This document shows positions 27,138-36,961 of a stretch of 64,000 bases of DNA, piece after piece. The position numbers were made by a program, and so were the translations under genes. The stretch spans positions 1,771,654 through 1,835,653 of the forward strand of contig NZ_GL877878.1 in NCBI RefSeq assembly GCF_000194155.1, given 5' to 3'. The notes under the pieces are model-generated. The model worked only from the letters and a program-made list of their open reading frames with translations, was not told the DNA's origin and made no database searches. The DNA comes from Saccharopolyspora spinosa NRRL 18395. Its GTDB lineage: Bacteria > Actinomycetota > Actinomycetes > Mycobacteriales > Pseudonocardiaceae. Position 1 is the stretch's first letter; every line of letters begins with the position of its first letter.

Positions 27138-27403
27138 CTTCGTTCGGCTACCCGTTCTGCCAGCTGGTTTCCCGTGAGTGCCTTTGGGCGCCATAGAAAT
27201 TGGGGTTTTGTGTCACTCCGCTTGGGATCATGGGACAGCGGAAACAGCAGGTCAGGGCGGGCGGCGTTTGACGCTTGATTCGTACGGGCGGTTGTCGTGG
27301 AGGTCTCGCCCGCCCAAGTGGGCCGGGGACGGAAGGCGATTGCCACCGCAGCGGAGGCGATGCTGGCCGGGGTGGAGGATGCCCAGCTGGACCGGCTACC
27401 TCC

Positions 27404-27690
27404 GGTTACATCAAGTACGAAGTCCTGATCGGACTGCTGATCTGGACCGCGTCGTTTCTCTGCCAGGAGATCGTGCTGAGCTGGCTGCGGCCCCGCAGCG
27501 GGACCAGCGGGACGGTCAGCCTCGCGCGCGGCGGCAACAGCATGGTCCTCCCGCTGTTGACCGGCATGGTGCTGGAACCGGCAGCTCCCAGCGCGGAGGT
27601 CATCACGGCGGCCGTGGCGGCGCCGATAGCCCTGCTGAGCTGCTGGATCCTGGCCAGCGGACGCCTGCTGGACTGCGGCGAAACCGGGAC
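27404..27690 (+). pseudogene. Possible remnant of a membrane protein
   Basis: In the 1.07-kb gap after bioN, one frame reads YIKYEVLIGLLIWTASFLCQ, EIVLSWLRPRSGTSGTVSLA, MVLPLLTGMVLEPAAPSAEV and ITAAVAAPIALLSCWILASG: two or three hydrophobic stretches with normal codon bias. A plausible helical start (RKAIATAAEAMLAGVEDAQL) lies just upstream in another frame, hinting at a frameshift near 27400. I do not recognise the family. Nothing else convincing is seen in 27138-27971. Confidence 0.3.
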
Positions 27691-27971
27691 TTTAGGCCCT
27701 GGTATCTATCCCGCCGCAGTGGCCAAATTGATGGTTACCGGGGAAACCCGGCGACCGGCCCGAGGATGCAGTGGCCTTGACGACCAATCAGGCCGCCAGA
27801 GACCTAGCAATCGAAAGATTGCAAAACATTCTCGGGCTTGGCCTATGTCTGGGCCCGTTCTCGGCCCGCCTCCCAGTTCCCGCTGCTCTGCGGTCGTGAG
27901 CATTTCGGCTGCTGTCGAGGCCGTTTTGGAAGTGATCGTCCGAGTTGCGGTAGGGCGGGCTCTCGTCTTTG

Positions 27972-28140
27972 AAGCGGCGAAGCCGCTTAGCCGACCCTCC
28001 ACCTCGCACCGCCACCGGTTCTCGGACGTCTTCTGACTACGACAGCCCAGACGTTACGACAGCCCCGACGTGGCGCATTTGTCCATGCGTCGGCCCGGAG
28101 ACCGGACGACGGCTGAGGTTCCGCCGCGCTGGACGAGTTC
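27972..28140. repeat. Copy C (diverged) of the ~170-bp inverted-repeat element
   Basis: Begins with the perfect AAGCGGCGAAGCCGCTT palindrome, then ACCGGTTCTCGGACGTCTTC, GACAGCCCCGACGTGGCGCA, and ends with GGCTGAGGTTCCGCCGCG. The left arm is well kept and has an internal duplication of the GACAGCCC part; the right arm is short. Confidence 0.65.
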
Positions 28141-28204
28141 GGAAACAGCCGCTACAGCGACCCGAAGCAACTCCCGGACCGGCTGCCTGCGGCCACGGCC
28201 GGGG

Positions 28205-28993
28205 TCAGCGCCACTGCGCCAGAACCGTGACGGTGCCCGGGTCGACCTCGGTGAAACCGGCGTCGCGGACCATCGCCACCCGCGCCTGCCGCCAAGCCGT
28301 TTCCGGGTCGTCGCGCGGGTGCAGGCGCGCCCAGGTCGCCGCGTCGGCCTGCCGCACCGAGCAGCGGAACCCGTCGGCCGCCCAACCCTCCAGCTCGGTG
28401 TCCAGGCCCGCCCCGTGCAGCAGCGCCGCCAGGATCATCGTCGCGTGCCCCACCTGCGCCGCGGACTTCCCGGCGCTCATCGGCACATCGGGGTTCAGCC
28501 ACAGCGTCGGCGCATCCGGTGCCGGCGCTCCCGGCTCGTCGGCGGCCAACTCGCTGCCGGAGATCTGCAACCGGCTGAGCTCCTTGGGCATGTCCGCCAC
28601 GCGCATCGGCAGGAACGCCCGCACCTCGGCGTCGCCCACTCGAACGGTGCGCCCGGGCAACGACTGGACCGCTTCCCAGTGCGCGCCGCGCGCCCGCCGC
28701 GCCACCTTGCGGATGCGCCCGGAGATCCAGGCATGCATCGCCTCGTGCCACTCACCGCCCGGCTTGCAGCGCTCGTCGAGGCACACCGCAATCGCCGCCG
28801 CCGCGGCCGCCTCCAGCAGCGCCGTGCGGTCCGGCGGCTCGCGGCGCTCGATCCTCAGCACCATCGGCATCAGGACCACGTTCTCCGGGTCCTCGTCCGA
28901 GATGTCCGCAGTGGCCTCCCCCGGCAGCGCCAGCCACGAGGCGTACCGGGCGATCAGCGGGTCGAGGACGGAGAGGGCAGCGGAATCAGGCAC
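28205..28993 (-). CDS. Protein with C-terminal peptidyl-tRNA hydrolase 2 domain
   Basis: 262 residues from GTG 28993 (MPDSAALSVLDPLIARYASW). The C-terminal ~120 residues are a PTH2 domain: NPDVPMSAGKSAAQVGHATM carries the family G-K-x-A-x-Q-x-x-H-A signature, followed by WAADGFRCSVRQADAATWAR. The N-terminal half (LMPMVLRIERREPPDRTALL, then an Ala-rich helix) is specific to actinobacterial members. PTH2 enzymes release peptides from stalled peptidyl-tRNA; whether this one does is inference. It is downstream of serB on the same strand, with 50 bp between the two genes. Confidence 0.85.
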   Translation of the reverse strand: MPDSAALSVLDPLIARYASWLALPGEATADISDEDPENVVLMPMVLRIERREPPDRTALLEAAAAAAIAVCLDERCKPGGEWHEAMHAWISGRIRKVARRARGAHWEAVQSLPGRTVRVGDAEVRAFLPMRVADMPKELSRLQISGSELAADEPGAPAPDAPTLWLNPDVPMSAGKSAAQVGHATMILAALLHGAGLDTELEGWAADGFRCSVRQADAATWARLHPRDDPETAWRQARVAMVRDAGFTEVDPGTVTVLAQWR

Positions 28994-29043
28994 ACCACGA
29001 TTATCCGATTCCTGGCCACCGATATTCCGCCCCACCGCGGACG

Positions 29044-30348
<1,305 letters not shown>

Positions 30349-30395
30349 CTAACCCCACCCTGGCACAGTTCTGCCGTGCGGGGCTAGCGCCCAAG

Positions 30396-32144
30396 TCACT
30401 TCTCGGAGTTCCCCGAGGCACCGACCGCCGGGTTCGCCTCGTCCTTGTGCGCGAGGGTCTTGCCGGTGAGGCTGAGGTGCCCCTCCAGCCGCATCCGCTC
30501 GGAGATGTGCGGGTAGTGCAGCTCGAAGGCCGGCCGCTCGGAACGGATCCGGGGCAGCTCGGTGAAGTTGTGCCGCGGCGGCGGGCAGGAGGTCGCCCAC
30601 TCCAGGGAGTTGCCGTAGCCCCACGGGTCGTCGACCGTGACGACCTCGCCGTAGCGGTAGCTCTTGAAGATGTTGTAGAGGAACGGCAGCATCGAGGCGC
30701 CCAGGATGAACGCGCCGATCGTGGAGACCGTGTTCAGCGCGGTGAACCCGTCGGACTCCAGGTAGTCGGCGTACCGGCGCGGCATGCCCTCGTTGCCCAG
30801 CCAGTGCTGCACCAGGAACGTGCCGTGGAAGCCGATGAACGTCAGCCAGAAGTGCAGCTTGCCCAGCCGTTCGTCGAGCATCCGCCCGGTCATCTTCGGG
30901 AACCAGAAGTAGATGCCGGCGAAGGTCGCGAACACGATCGTGCCGTAGAGCACGTAGTGGAAGTGCGCCACCACGAAGTAGGTGTCCGAGACGTGGAAGT
31001 CGACCGGCGGCATGGCCAGCAGGACACCGGTGAGACCGCCGAAGAGGAAGGTGACCAGGAAGCCGACGCTGAAGATCATCGGCGTCTCGAAGGTCAGCTG
31101 CCCCTTCCACATGGTGCCGATCCAGTTGAAGAACTTCACACCGGTCGGGATCGCGATCAGGAACGTGGTGAACGCGAAGAACGGCAGCAGCACGGCACCG
31201 GTGGCGTACATGTGGTGCGCCCACACCACGACCGACAGGGCCGCGATGCCCAGCGTCGCGAGGACCAGACCCGTGTAACCGAACAGCGGCTTGCGGCTGA
31301 AGACCGGGAAGATCTCCGACACGATGCCGAAGAACGGCAGCGCGACGATGTAGACCTCGGGGTGGCCGAAGAACCAGAACAGGTGCTGCCAGAGGATCAC
31401 GCCGCCGTTGGCCGGGTCGAACACGTGTGCACCGAGGTGGCGGTCGGCCATCAGGCCCAGCAGCGCGGCGGTCAGGATCGGGAACGCCATCAGGATCAGC
31501 AGGCTCGTGACCATGATGTTCCAGGTGAAGATCGGCAAGCGGAACATCGTCATGCCCGGGGCGCGCAGGCAGACCACGGTGGTCAGCATGTTGACCGCAC
31601 CGAGGATGGTGCCCAGACCGGAGACCGCCAGCCCGGCGATCCACATGTCCGCGCCGTGGCCCGGCGAGTGCAGGGCGTCCGACAGCGGGGTGTAGGCGAA
31701 CCAGCCGAAGTCGGCGGCGCCACCCGGCAGCAGGAAGCCGCTCACGACCATCAGGCCGCCGAACAGGTACAGCCAGTAACCCAGGGCGTTCAACCGCGGG
31801 AACGCGACGTCCGGGGAACCGATCTGCAGCGGCAGGATGTAGTTCGCGAAGCCGAACAGGATCGGCGTCGCGTACAGCAGCAGCATGACCGTGCCGTGCA
31901 TGGTAAACAGCTGGTTGTACTGCTCCTGCGACAGGAACTGCAGCCCTGGAACCGCCAGCTCCCCGCGGATCAGCATCGCCATCAGGCCGCCGACCAGGAA
32001 GAACGCCATCGACGTGACCAGGTAGAGGATGCCGATTTGCTTGTGGTCCGTGGTGCGGAACATCCGCGCCAGGAAGGACCCCTTGACCGTTTTGCGCACC
32101 GGATAGGGGCGCGTGGCGATCGGCTGTGGCGCGACGGCCGTCAC
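30396..32144 (-). CDS. ctaD: Cytochrome c oxidase subunit I (aa3 type)
   Basis: 582 residues with 12 hydrophobic segments. Heme-copper oxidase marks: [19 protein letters not shown] (low-spin heme His), the [19 protein letters not shown] segment with the His-Tyr cross-link pair, [12 protein letters not shown] (CuB His pair), and [11 protein letters not shown] (heme a3 and heme a ligands). It is the catalytic, proton-pumping subunit of the cytochrome bcc-aa3 branch in the plasma membrane. Subunits II and III are not in the window. Downstream are a strong terminator and serB, the mycobacterial order. Confidence 0.98.
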   Translation of the reverse strand: MTAVAPQPIATRPYPVRKTVKGSFLARMFRTTDHKQIGILYLVTSMAFFLVGGLMAMLIRGELAVPGLQFLSQEQYNQLFTMHGTVMLLLYATPILFGFANYILPLQIGSPDVAFPRLNALGYWLYLFGGLMVVSGFLLPGGAADFGWFAYTPLSDALHSPGHGADMWIAGLAVSGLGTILGAVNMLTTVVCLRAPGMTMFRLPIFTWNIMVTSLLILMAFPILTAALLGLMADRHLGAHVFDPANGGVILWQHLFWFFGHPEVYIVALPFFGIVSEIFPVFSRKPLFGYTGLVLATLGIAALSVVVWAHHMYATGAVLLPFFAFTTFLIAIPTGVKFFNWIGTMWKGQLTFETPMIFSVGFLVTFLFGGLTGVLLAMPPVDFHVSDTYFVVAHFHYVLYGTIVFATFAGIYFWFPKMTGRMLDERLGKLHFWLTFIGFHGTFLVQHWLGNEGMPRRYADYLESDGFTALNTVSTIGAFILGASMLPFLYNIFKSYRYGEVVTVDDPWGYGNSLEWATSCPPPRHNFTELPRIRSERPAFELHYPHISERMRLEGHLSLTGKTLAHKDEANPAVGASGNSEK

Positions 32145-32525
32145 GGTGCCTCCTGCACTCCCTTTTGAAGCCTCATCGAACCCGGCTGGGTCCGCCCGAC
32201 CCGGTTGGGCCGGTTGGCAGCACGCGACACCCTGCAGAGCCCCTGCAGCACAAGCCAGTCGCGATGCCTGCCGACTGCGGATACTAGTCCGGGCTTCCGG
32301 CCGTAGTTCGGCCGGGCCGTAGCCACCCTATTCATTGGAACGGGCACCGTCACCCGCAGTGAGATCCACCCGACAGCGCGCCCCCGCGGCGACGTCGCCC
32401 GCACGCGCCCGCGGGGCGCCGGTTAGCCTACGGGGCAAGAGGTCCGGCAGCCCACCTGCGATCAGCCGCCACCGATCAACGGGCCGCCCTGGGACGATGT
32501 CCACCAGATCCTGGAGGGGAAGCAC
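32145..32525. other. Divergent promoter region
   Basis: 381 bp between ctaD (leftward) and the lipoprotein gene (rightward). No gene recognised. AT-richer patches around 32160-32175 and 32280-32335 are where the ctaD promoter would be expected; no operator palindrome stands out. Confidence 0.5.
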
Positions 32526-33140
32526 GTGCGGAGGAGCACGATCATCGGCGCCGTGCTGGCCTGCGGTCTCGCACTCGCGGGCTGCACGCCGAGCGATGCG
32601 CCCAGCGACCAGCCCCCGGCCCCCGGCACACCGCCGCCCGCGACCGCGCAGCAGCACGCAGAGCACGGCACCGGGTCGACCGGCGAGCACACCACGACGG
32701 ACCGCGAGTTCGCGCAGCAGCTGCTGGCCAACCGGCAGCAGGTGTCGAAGCTGGCCGACCTGGCCGCCACCCACACGCAGAGTGCCGAGGTCAGGTCGCT
32801 CGCCGCGGAGCTGAAGCAGTCGGTGCAGCCGCAGGTCGAGCAGCTGAACGAGTTCCTGAACTCCGCCGCTGGCCAGCAGTCGGGCAGCGCCCCGGAGGAC
32901 GAGGCCGAGAACTCCGCCGACGCGGGCCTGCAGACCGACCAGCAGCTGCAGCAGCTCTCGAAGGCCTCGGGCGCGCAGTTCGACCAGCAGTGGAAGCAGG
33001 CGATGCTGTCGCTGCAGGGGGGTGCCGGGAAGCTCGCCCGCACCGAGCAGGAGGAAGGCTCGGCGCAGGCGATGCGCAAGCTGGCCGAGGAACTCGTGGC
33101 CGACGAGCAGCAGACGACGACCAAGCTCAACTCGCTCTGA
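32526..33140 (+). CDS. Lipoprotein related to DUF305, lacking the metal-ligand His residues
   Basis: 204 residues from GTG. Lipoprotein signal with lipobox LALAGC (Cys20), then a Pro/His-rich linker of about 35 residues. The mature helical domain has the spacing of DUF305 proteins (DREFAQQLLANRQQVSKLAD, SAEVRSLAAELKQSVQPQVE, QLNEFLNS, FDQQWKQAMLSLQGGAG), but the usual His and Met pairs that give DUF305 proteins their proposed copper or metal role are replaced by Gln and Arg. A coiled-coil function at the cell surface is possible. It ends just before a strong hairpin. Function unknown. Confidence 0.7.
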   Translation: MRRSTIIGAVLACGLALAGCTPSDAPSDQPPAPGTPPPATAQQHAEHGTGSTGEHTTTDREFAQQLLANRQQVSKLADLAATHTQSAEVRSLAAELKQSVQPQVEQLNEFLNSAAGQQSGSAPEDEAENSADAGLQTDQQLQQLSKASGAQFDQQWKQAMLSLQGGAGKLARTEQEEGSAQAMRKLAEELVADEQQTTTKLNSL

Positions 33141-33158
33141 GCTGACACGGTTTCATCA

Positions 33159-33203
33159 GGTGAAGGGCACCTTCTGCCAACTTGGCAGGAGGTGCCCTTC
33201 ACC
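33159..33203. terminator. Long GGTGAAGGGCACC hairpin terminator
   Basis: Arms 33159-33180 and 33181-33203 pair over about 22 bp with one mismatch (GGTGAAGGGCACCTTCTGCC against GGCAGGAGGTGCCCTTCACC). It lies 18 bp after the lipoprotein stop. The outer stem is the same as that at 7925-7970. Confidence 0.85.
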
Positions 33204-33560
33204 GTTGGTGCGGTCGGGTTGAGCGGCGGCGAAGCAGTCGGACGGGGGCCTCCGCTGCGCTGGTGGCCAGGGCGACCGCGAGGTAGGCGGGCCGGAGCAG
33301 CAGGCCGGTCGGATCGCAGTGCCGAACACGTTGCAGACCGTGGCGATAGCAGCCCGTCCCGGCCGTGATGCCCAGTGATCTTCGACGCGTCGGTCGGTTC
33401 CCAGCGCCCGCGGCCGGCTCGCGTTCAGCGCGCTCAGCCACTGCTGACCGGCGCTGACCAGCAGTCCGTCCGGCACCGCGCGGTTCCGGGCCGGACGAGC
33501 TCGCCGCCGATCAGCACCAGGGTCACGATGCCCAGCCACCACAACGGGCTCCGAGGCGGA
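33204..33560 (-). pseudogene. Remnant of a small membrane protein
   Basis: Read leftward from about 33550, frames that look coding appear in pieces: WWLGIVTLVLIGGELVRPGT, then VPDGLLVSAGQQWLSALN and, after further shifts, PTGLLLRPAYLAVALATSAA and EAPVRLLRRRS. No single frame spans them. The pieces suggest a membrane protein broken by two frameshifts. Family not recognised. Confidence 0.35.
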
Positions 33561-33600
33561 ATGCGGCCGTCGCGGCAGGGTCAAGGCATTTCCTTCCAAA

Positions 33601-33629
33601 CCTACTGCGAGTAGGCTACTGCTTAGTAG
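33601..33629. promoter_or_regulatory. Tandem inverted-repeat operator before the SDR gene
   Basis: CCTACTGCGAGTAGG (33601-33615) and CTACTGCTTAGTAG (33616-33629) are two adjacent inverted repeats sharing CTACTn(3-4)AGTAG. They sit 36 bp upstream of the SDR start codon, where a TetR- or GntR-type repressor would bind. No regulator gene is next to it. Confidence 0.65.
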
Positions 33630-33664
33630 ATAACTCGCTGGCTCCACGAACCTTGGGAGTGCTC

Positions 33665-34537
33665 ATGCCGAACGTGTCCGGCAAGGTCGTCCTGATCACC
33701 GGCGCCGCGCGGGGGATCGGCGCGCAGACCGCGCGTGAGCTGGCCCGGCGCGGGGCGCGGCTCGCCCTGATCGGCCTAGAGCCCGACGAACTCGCCACCG
33801 TGGCCGCGGAACTGGGCGACGGCCACTTCTGGGGCGAGGCCGACGTGACCGACCCGGACTCGATCGAGGCCGCCGTGTCGCGCGCCGCAGAGCACTTCGG
33901 CCGCATCGACGTGGCCATCGCCAACGCCGGGATCGCGCCGGTCGGCACGGTCCGCAAGAGCGACCCGCGCGCGTTCGTCAAGACGATCGACGTGAACCTC
34001 AACGGCGTCTTCCACACCGTGCGCGCCGCGCTGCCGCACTTGGCCGACCGCCGCGGCTACCTGCTGGTGGTCTCGTCGCTGTCGGCGTTCGCCCCGATCG
34101 GCGGGATGGCCGCCTACACCGCGAGCAAGGCGGGCGCGGACGCACTGGCCAGCGCGCTTCGCTCGGAGGTTGCGCACCTCGGCGTGATGGTGGGCAGCGC
34201 GCACCCATCGTGGATCGACACCGACATGGTGCGCGACGTCGCGCACGACCTGCGCAGCTTCCACGAGATGCGCAAGCGGCTGCCGTGGCCGATGCGCGCG
34301 ACCACGAGCGTCGAGAGCTGCGGCAAGGCCTTCGCCGACGGAGTCGAGCGCCGCGCCCGCCGCGTTTACGTGCCGCGGTCGATCATGCTGATGCACTGGC
34401 TGCGCAACGCTCCTTCGTCGCGGCTGGTCGAGCGGCTCATGATGCCGACCATGCGCCGCCTGATCCCGAAGATGGAGGAGGAAGTGGCCGGCCTGGGCCG
34501 GTCCCTGAGCGAACGCCACCAGAAGCTCCAGGGCTGA
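33665..34537 (+). CDS. Short-chain dehydrogenase/reductase
   Basis: 290 residues from ATG 33665 (MPNVSGKVVLITGAARGIGA); a TTG four codons upstream is possible. Classical SDR motifs: TGAARGIG (NAD(P) binding), DVTDPDSIEAAV, NAGIAPVGTV, and the catalytic Ser-Tyr-Lys in VVSSLSAFAPIGGMAAYTASK. A C-terminal extension of about 50 residues (MLMHWLRNAPSSRLVERLMM) is amphipathic and may touch the membrane, as in SDRs acting on lipids or sterols. The substrate is unknown. It is preceded by a double operator (33601-33629), so it is probably inducible. Confidence 0.9.
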   Translation: MPNVSGKVVLITGAARGIGAQTARELARRGARLALIGLEPDELATVAAELGDGHFWGEADVTDPDSIEAAVSRAAEHFGRIDVAIANAGIAPVGTVRKSDPRAFVKTIDVNLNGVFHTVRAALPHLADRRGYLLVVSSLSAFAPIGGMAAYTASKAGADALASALRSEVAHLGVMVGSAHPSWIDTDMVRDVAHDLRSFHEMRKRLPWPMRATTSVESCGKAFADGVERRARRVYVPRSIMLMHWLRNAPSSRLVERLMMPTMRRLIPKMEEEVAGLGRSLSERHQKLQG

Positions 34538-35038
34538 ACGGGCACCGGAGGGCTCGCATCAGCGAGGGCGCGGGTTCGAGCGGCGGTTGGGACCGGTGGT
34601 CGGGTTGTCTGACGCGAAACGCTGCCCGGACACCGGGATCTCAAGGCGAGCGCCGCTCGCTGAGCAGCGGCCGCCGTTCCGGCTGGACCCGCCGAGCGCG
34701 ATCTTGTCGATGCCGTCGAACCACTTCACCTGCTGCGGAACCAGCACACCCAGCGGCAGCAGCCCGCTACCACTATGACCGGGAAACTCCGCATATCTCC
34801 GTGAATCCTGTGTAGCGCGGGGTGAACACCCTCGGAATAAAGAAGAATCGCCTTTCCGCTGCCATGCCGGACCGTTCGCGAACCTCATCCGCCGAACCCG
34901 CACGCTGGCACCCGGGGACGTGCGGCGGTTCCCGGCCGAGCCAGGCGGCGCGAAAATCACGTGCTCCCGTTGGGCGCTGCTGCTAACGTCGATGTCGTTC
35001 GCGATCGACGACATGCGTGGAACGGGAGGTGAGATCTC
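34538..35038. other. Segment without a recognised gene
   Basis: About 500 bp. A minus-strand frame ends in LLPLGVLVPQQVKWFDGIDK and IALGGSSRNGG (about 34640-34780), which reads like protein but has no family match that I recognise and no clear start; it may be a gene fragment. An AT-rich patch (34780-34860) precedes the small open frame at 35039. Confidence 0.4.
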
Positions 35039-35107
35039 ATGGTTGCCCTGGTGATCGCTGCGGCGAGCAGCGCCCGGACCGTTCTCACGTCCCGAGTCCC
35101 GGTCTGA
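35039..35107 (+). CDS. Possible 22-residue leader peptide
   Basis: ATG at 35039 preceded by the strong ribosome-binding site GGGAGGTGAG encodes MVALVIAAASSARTVLTSRV then PV and a stop. It lies about 90 bp upstream of the methyltransferase remnant. The strong ribosome-binding site and hydrophobic start suggest a translated small ORF, possibly a leader; no attenuator hairpin is evident. Low certainty. Confidence 0.3.
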   Translation: MVALVIAAASSARTVLTSRVPV

Positions 35108-35195
35108 CGCGCCGTCCCAGCTGATGCGTCCGCCGCGTTGCGGGTATGTCTGCACGCGTCTCCGCCGGGACTCCCTTCACCAGGAGTTCCTTCCG

Positions 35196-35447
35196 TTGTC
35201 ACAACACAATTCTGCTTCCCCGGACGATCTCGCCGTGCGTGACGCGTTCTTCGCGTCGCACCACGGCCTGCCCCGGCAGGGGCCCGGATCCGACGCGACC
35301 ACCCGGCACCTGCTCGAACTGGCCGTGCCCGGAATGCGCGAGGCGGTCGCGGCCGCCCGAGCCGAGATCGAGATTCGCCGAGCGCACGGCCGCGACTACC
35401 GCTACACCGGCTATGTTCTGCGCCCCAAGAACGAGGAGAGCACCGAG
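35196..35447 (+). pseudogene. SAM-dependent methyltransferase remnant with internal deletion
   Basis: The start region reads SASPDDLAVRDAFFASHHGL then PRQGPGSDATTRHLLELA, the N-terminus of a class I methyltransferase family (PRQGPGSDxxT motif). It jumps directly to VPGMREAVAAARAEIEIRRA and HGRDYRYTGYVLRPK, which resembles the C-terminal end of the same family. The SAM-binding core (about 200 residues with the GxGxG loop) is absent. The frame stays open into the GNAT gene, so the deletion may have produced a fusion. Interpretation from remembered family sequences; moderate certainty. Confidence 0.55.
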
Positions 35448-35948
35448 ATGTGGACCACCCGCCCGGAGACCGACGCCGACGTCCCAGCGATCCGCGCGGT
35501 CAACCTCGACGCCTTCCCGACCGCCCTGGAGGCGGACTTGATCGAGGCCCTGCGCAAGGATCCGGCGTGGATCGACGGACTGTCCATTGTGGCCGAAGAC
35601 GCGAACGGTGAGGTCGTCGGCCACTCGCTGCTCACGCGCAACCACGTCGACGGCTTCCCCACGCTGACCCTCGGGCCGTGCGCGGTGCTGCGGCGCTACC
35701 AGCGCACCGGCGCCGGTTCGGCGGCGATCCGGGCCGGGCTGGAAGCGGCGCGCGCGATGGGTGAGAAGTTGGTCCTGGTACTCGGGCATCCCGAGTACTA
35801 CCCGCGCTTCGGGTTCAAGAGAGCGTCGGAGTTCGGGATCAGCCTGACGATCGAGGTCCCGGACGAGGCCATGATGGCCCTCCCCCTCGACCCAGAAGCC
35901 GAAATCCCCAGCGGCAAGGTCCAGTACCCGGCCCCATTCGGCATCTGA
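35448..35948 (+). CDS. GNAT-family N-acetyltransferase
   Basis: 166 residues counted from ATG 35448 (MWTTRPETDADVPAIRAVNL), with AGGAG just upstream; the frame is open further back into the methyltransferase remnant. GNAT fold: SIVAEDANGEVVGHSLLTRN, then LGPCAVLRRYQRTGAGSAAI with the acetyl-CoA pyrophosphate loop (R-x-x-G-x-G variant), and LVLVLGHPEYYPRFGFKRAS, typical of the YhbS-like subgroup. The acceptor is unknown. The C-terminus EIPSGKVQYPAPFG is also typical of that subgroup. Confidence 0.88.
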   Translation: MWTTRPETDADVPAIRAVNLDAFPTALEADLIEALRKDPAWIDGLSIVAEDANGEVVGHSLLTRNHVDGFPTLTLGPCAVLRRYQRTGAGSAAIRAGLEAARAMGEKLVLVLGHPEYYPRFGFKRASEFGISLTIEVPDEAMMALPLDPEAEIPSGKVQYPAPFGI

Positions 35949-36005
35949 CCCACGGGTGAGTCGCGGGTGCGCAGCCAACCGGCCTGCGCACCCGCGCCCT
36001 CGGCA

Positions 36006-36175
36006 CTACCCGGCCTCGAAGCCCCCGACGAACGGACCCCAGCCGGACGCCCCGACCCACAACGCGGGCCTGCCCGGTCCTTCGAGTCCCGAACGTCCAC
36101 AACGCCGCGCCCTAGCCGCACCTCGACGAACTGATCATTGCCGCGACGCCTGAACACGACGCGAGTCCCGCTCAC
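36006..36175 (-). pseudogene. DUF397 gene remnant
   Basis: Read leftward from a GTG at 36175: GNDQFVEVRLGRGVVDVRDS followed by KDRAGP, then one frame change, then ALWVGASGWGPFVGGFEAG and a stop at 36006. This reproduces the DUF397 layout (NCVEV..., VAVRDSKDPxGP, ...W..FV.GV.AG), with a frameshift in the middle and a degenerate N-terminus lacking the WRKSSxS motif. It has no XRE partner beside it. It overlaps the sdhB terminator. Confidence 0.65.
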
Positions 36176-36201
36176 CTGGCTGAGCCGGGCGAGCGGGACT
36201 C
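36163..36201 (-). terminator. Terminator after sdhB
   Basis: GAGTCCCGCTC (36163-36173) pairs with GAGCGGGACTC (36191-36201); the interior CCTGGC/GCCGGG can extend the stem. It is 17 bp past the sdhB stop and ends the sdh operon. Confidence 0.85.
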
Positions 36202-36217
36202 TCAGTCGGTGTCGCGC

Positions 36218-36961
36218 TCAGTCCTTCTTGCGGCGGAAGAGGCTGAGGATCGGGTCGTAGCGGCGGTCCGCCACCCGCTCCTTCAGCGGGATCAGCGCGT
36301 TGTCGGTGATGTGGATGTTCTCCGGGCAGACGTCCGTGCAGCACTTGGTGATGTTGCACAGGCCCAGGCCGTGTTCGCCGCGCGCTTCCTCCGGGCGGTT
36401 CTCCGCCGCGTCCAGCGGGTGCATTTCGAGCTCCGCCACCCGCATCAGGAAGCGGGGGCCGGAGAACGCCTGCTCGTTGTCTTTGTGGTCGCGGATGACG
36501 TGGCAGGTGTTCTGGCACAGGAAGCACTCGATGCACTTGCGGAACTCCTGCGACCGCTGCACGTCCACCTGCTGCATCCGGTACTCGCCCGGCTCCAGGC
36601 CTTCCGGCGGCGCGAACGACGGCACCTCGCGGGCCTTCACGTAGTTGTAGGACACGTCCGTGACCAGGTCCTTGACCAGTGGGAACGTCCGCATCGGCGT
36701 GACCGTGATCGTCTCGGCCGGCTCGAACGTCGACATCCGTGCCATGCACATTAGCCGGGGGCGGCCGTTGATCTCCGCCGAGCACGAGCCGCACTTGCCC
36801 GCCTTGCAGTTCCACCGAACCGCCATGTCCGGGCACTGGGTGGCCTGCAACCGGTGGATGATGTCGAGCACCACCTCGCCCTCGTTGACCTCCACGGTGT
36901 AGTCGCGGAGCTCGCCGTCGTCCGAGCCGCGCCACACCCGGAAGTGCGCCTGGTATCCCAT
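36218..36961 (-). CDS. sdhB: Succinate dehydrogenase iron-sulfur subunit
   Basis: 247 residues. Ferredoxin-type [2Fe-2S] cysteines in RWNCKAGKCGSCSAEINGR with the later MCMAR. The C-terminal domain has CIECFLCQNTC, and CNITKCCTDVCPENI for the 4Fe-4S and 3Fe-4S clusters. It passes electrons from SdhA to the membrane anchor. The start overlaps the sdhA stop by one base (TGATG). Closest in layout to the mycobacterial Sdh1 operon Rv0250c-Rv0247c. A terminator follows. Confidence 0.96.
   Translation of the reverse strand: MGYQAHFRVWRGSDDGELRDYTVEVNEGEVVLDIIHRLQATQCPDMAVRWNCKAGKCGSCSAEINGRPRLMCMARMSTFEPAETITVTPMRTFPLVKDLVTDVSYNYVKAREVPSFAPPEGLEPGEYRMQQVDVQRSQEFRKCIECFLCQNTCHVIRDHKDNEQAFSGPRFLMRVAELEMHPLDAAENRPEEARGEHGLGLCNITKCCTDVCPENIHITDNALIPLKERVADRRYDPILSLFRRKKD

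Noticed and set aside
27893-27960. Possible second GTGAGTG hairpin after the membrane-protein remnant
   Set aside because: Only loose similarity to the hairpin at 11141; no pairing partner nearby.
34559-35155. Minus-strand 198-codon frame as a gene
   Set aside because: Overlaps the promoter region and small ORF on the other strand, lacks a start with a ribosome-binding site, and most of the translation is low-complexity.
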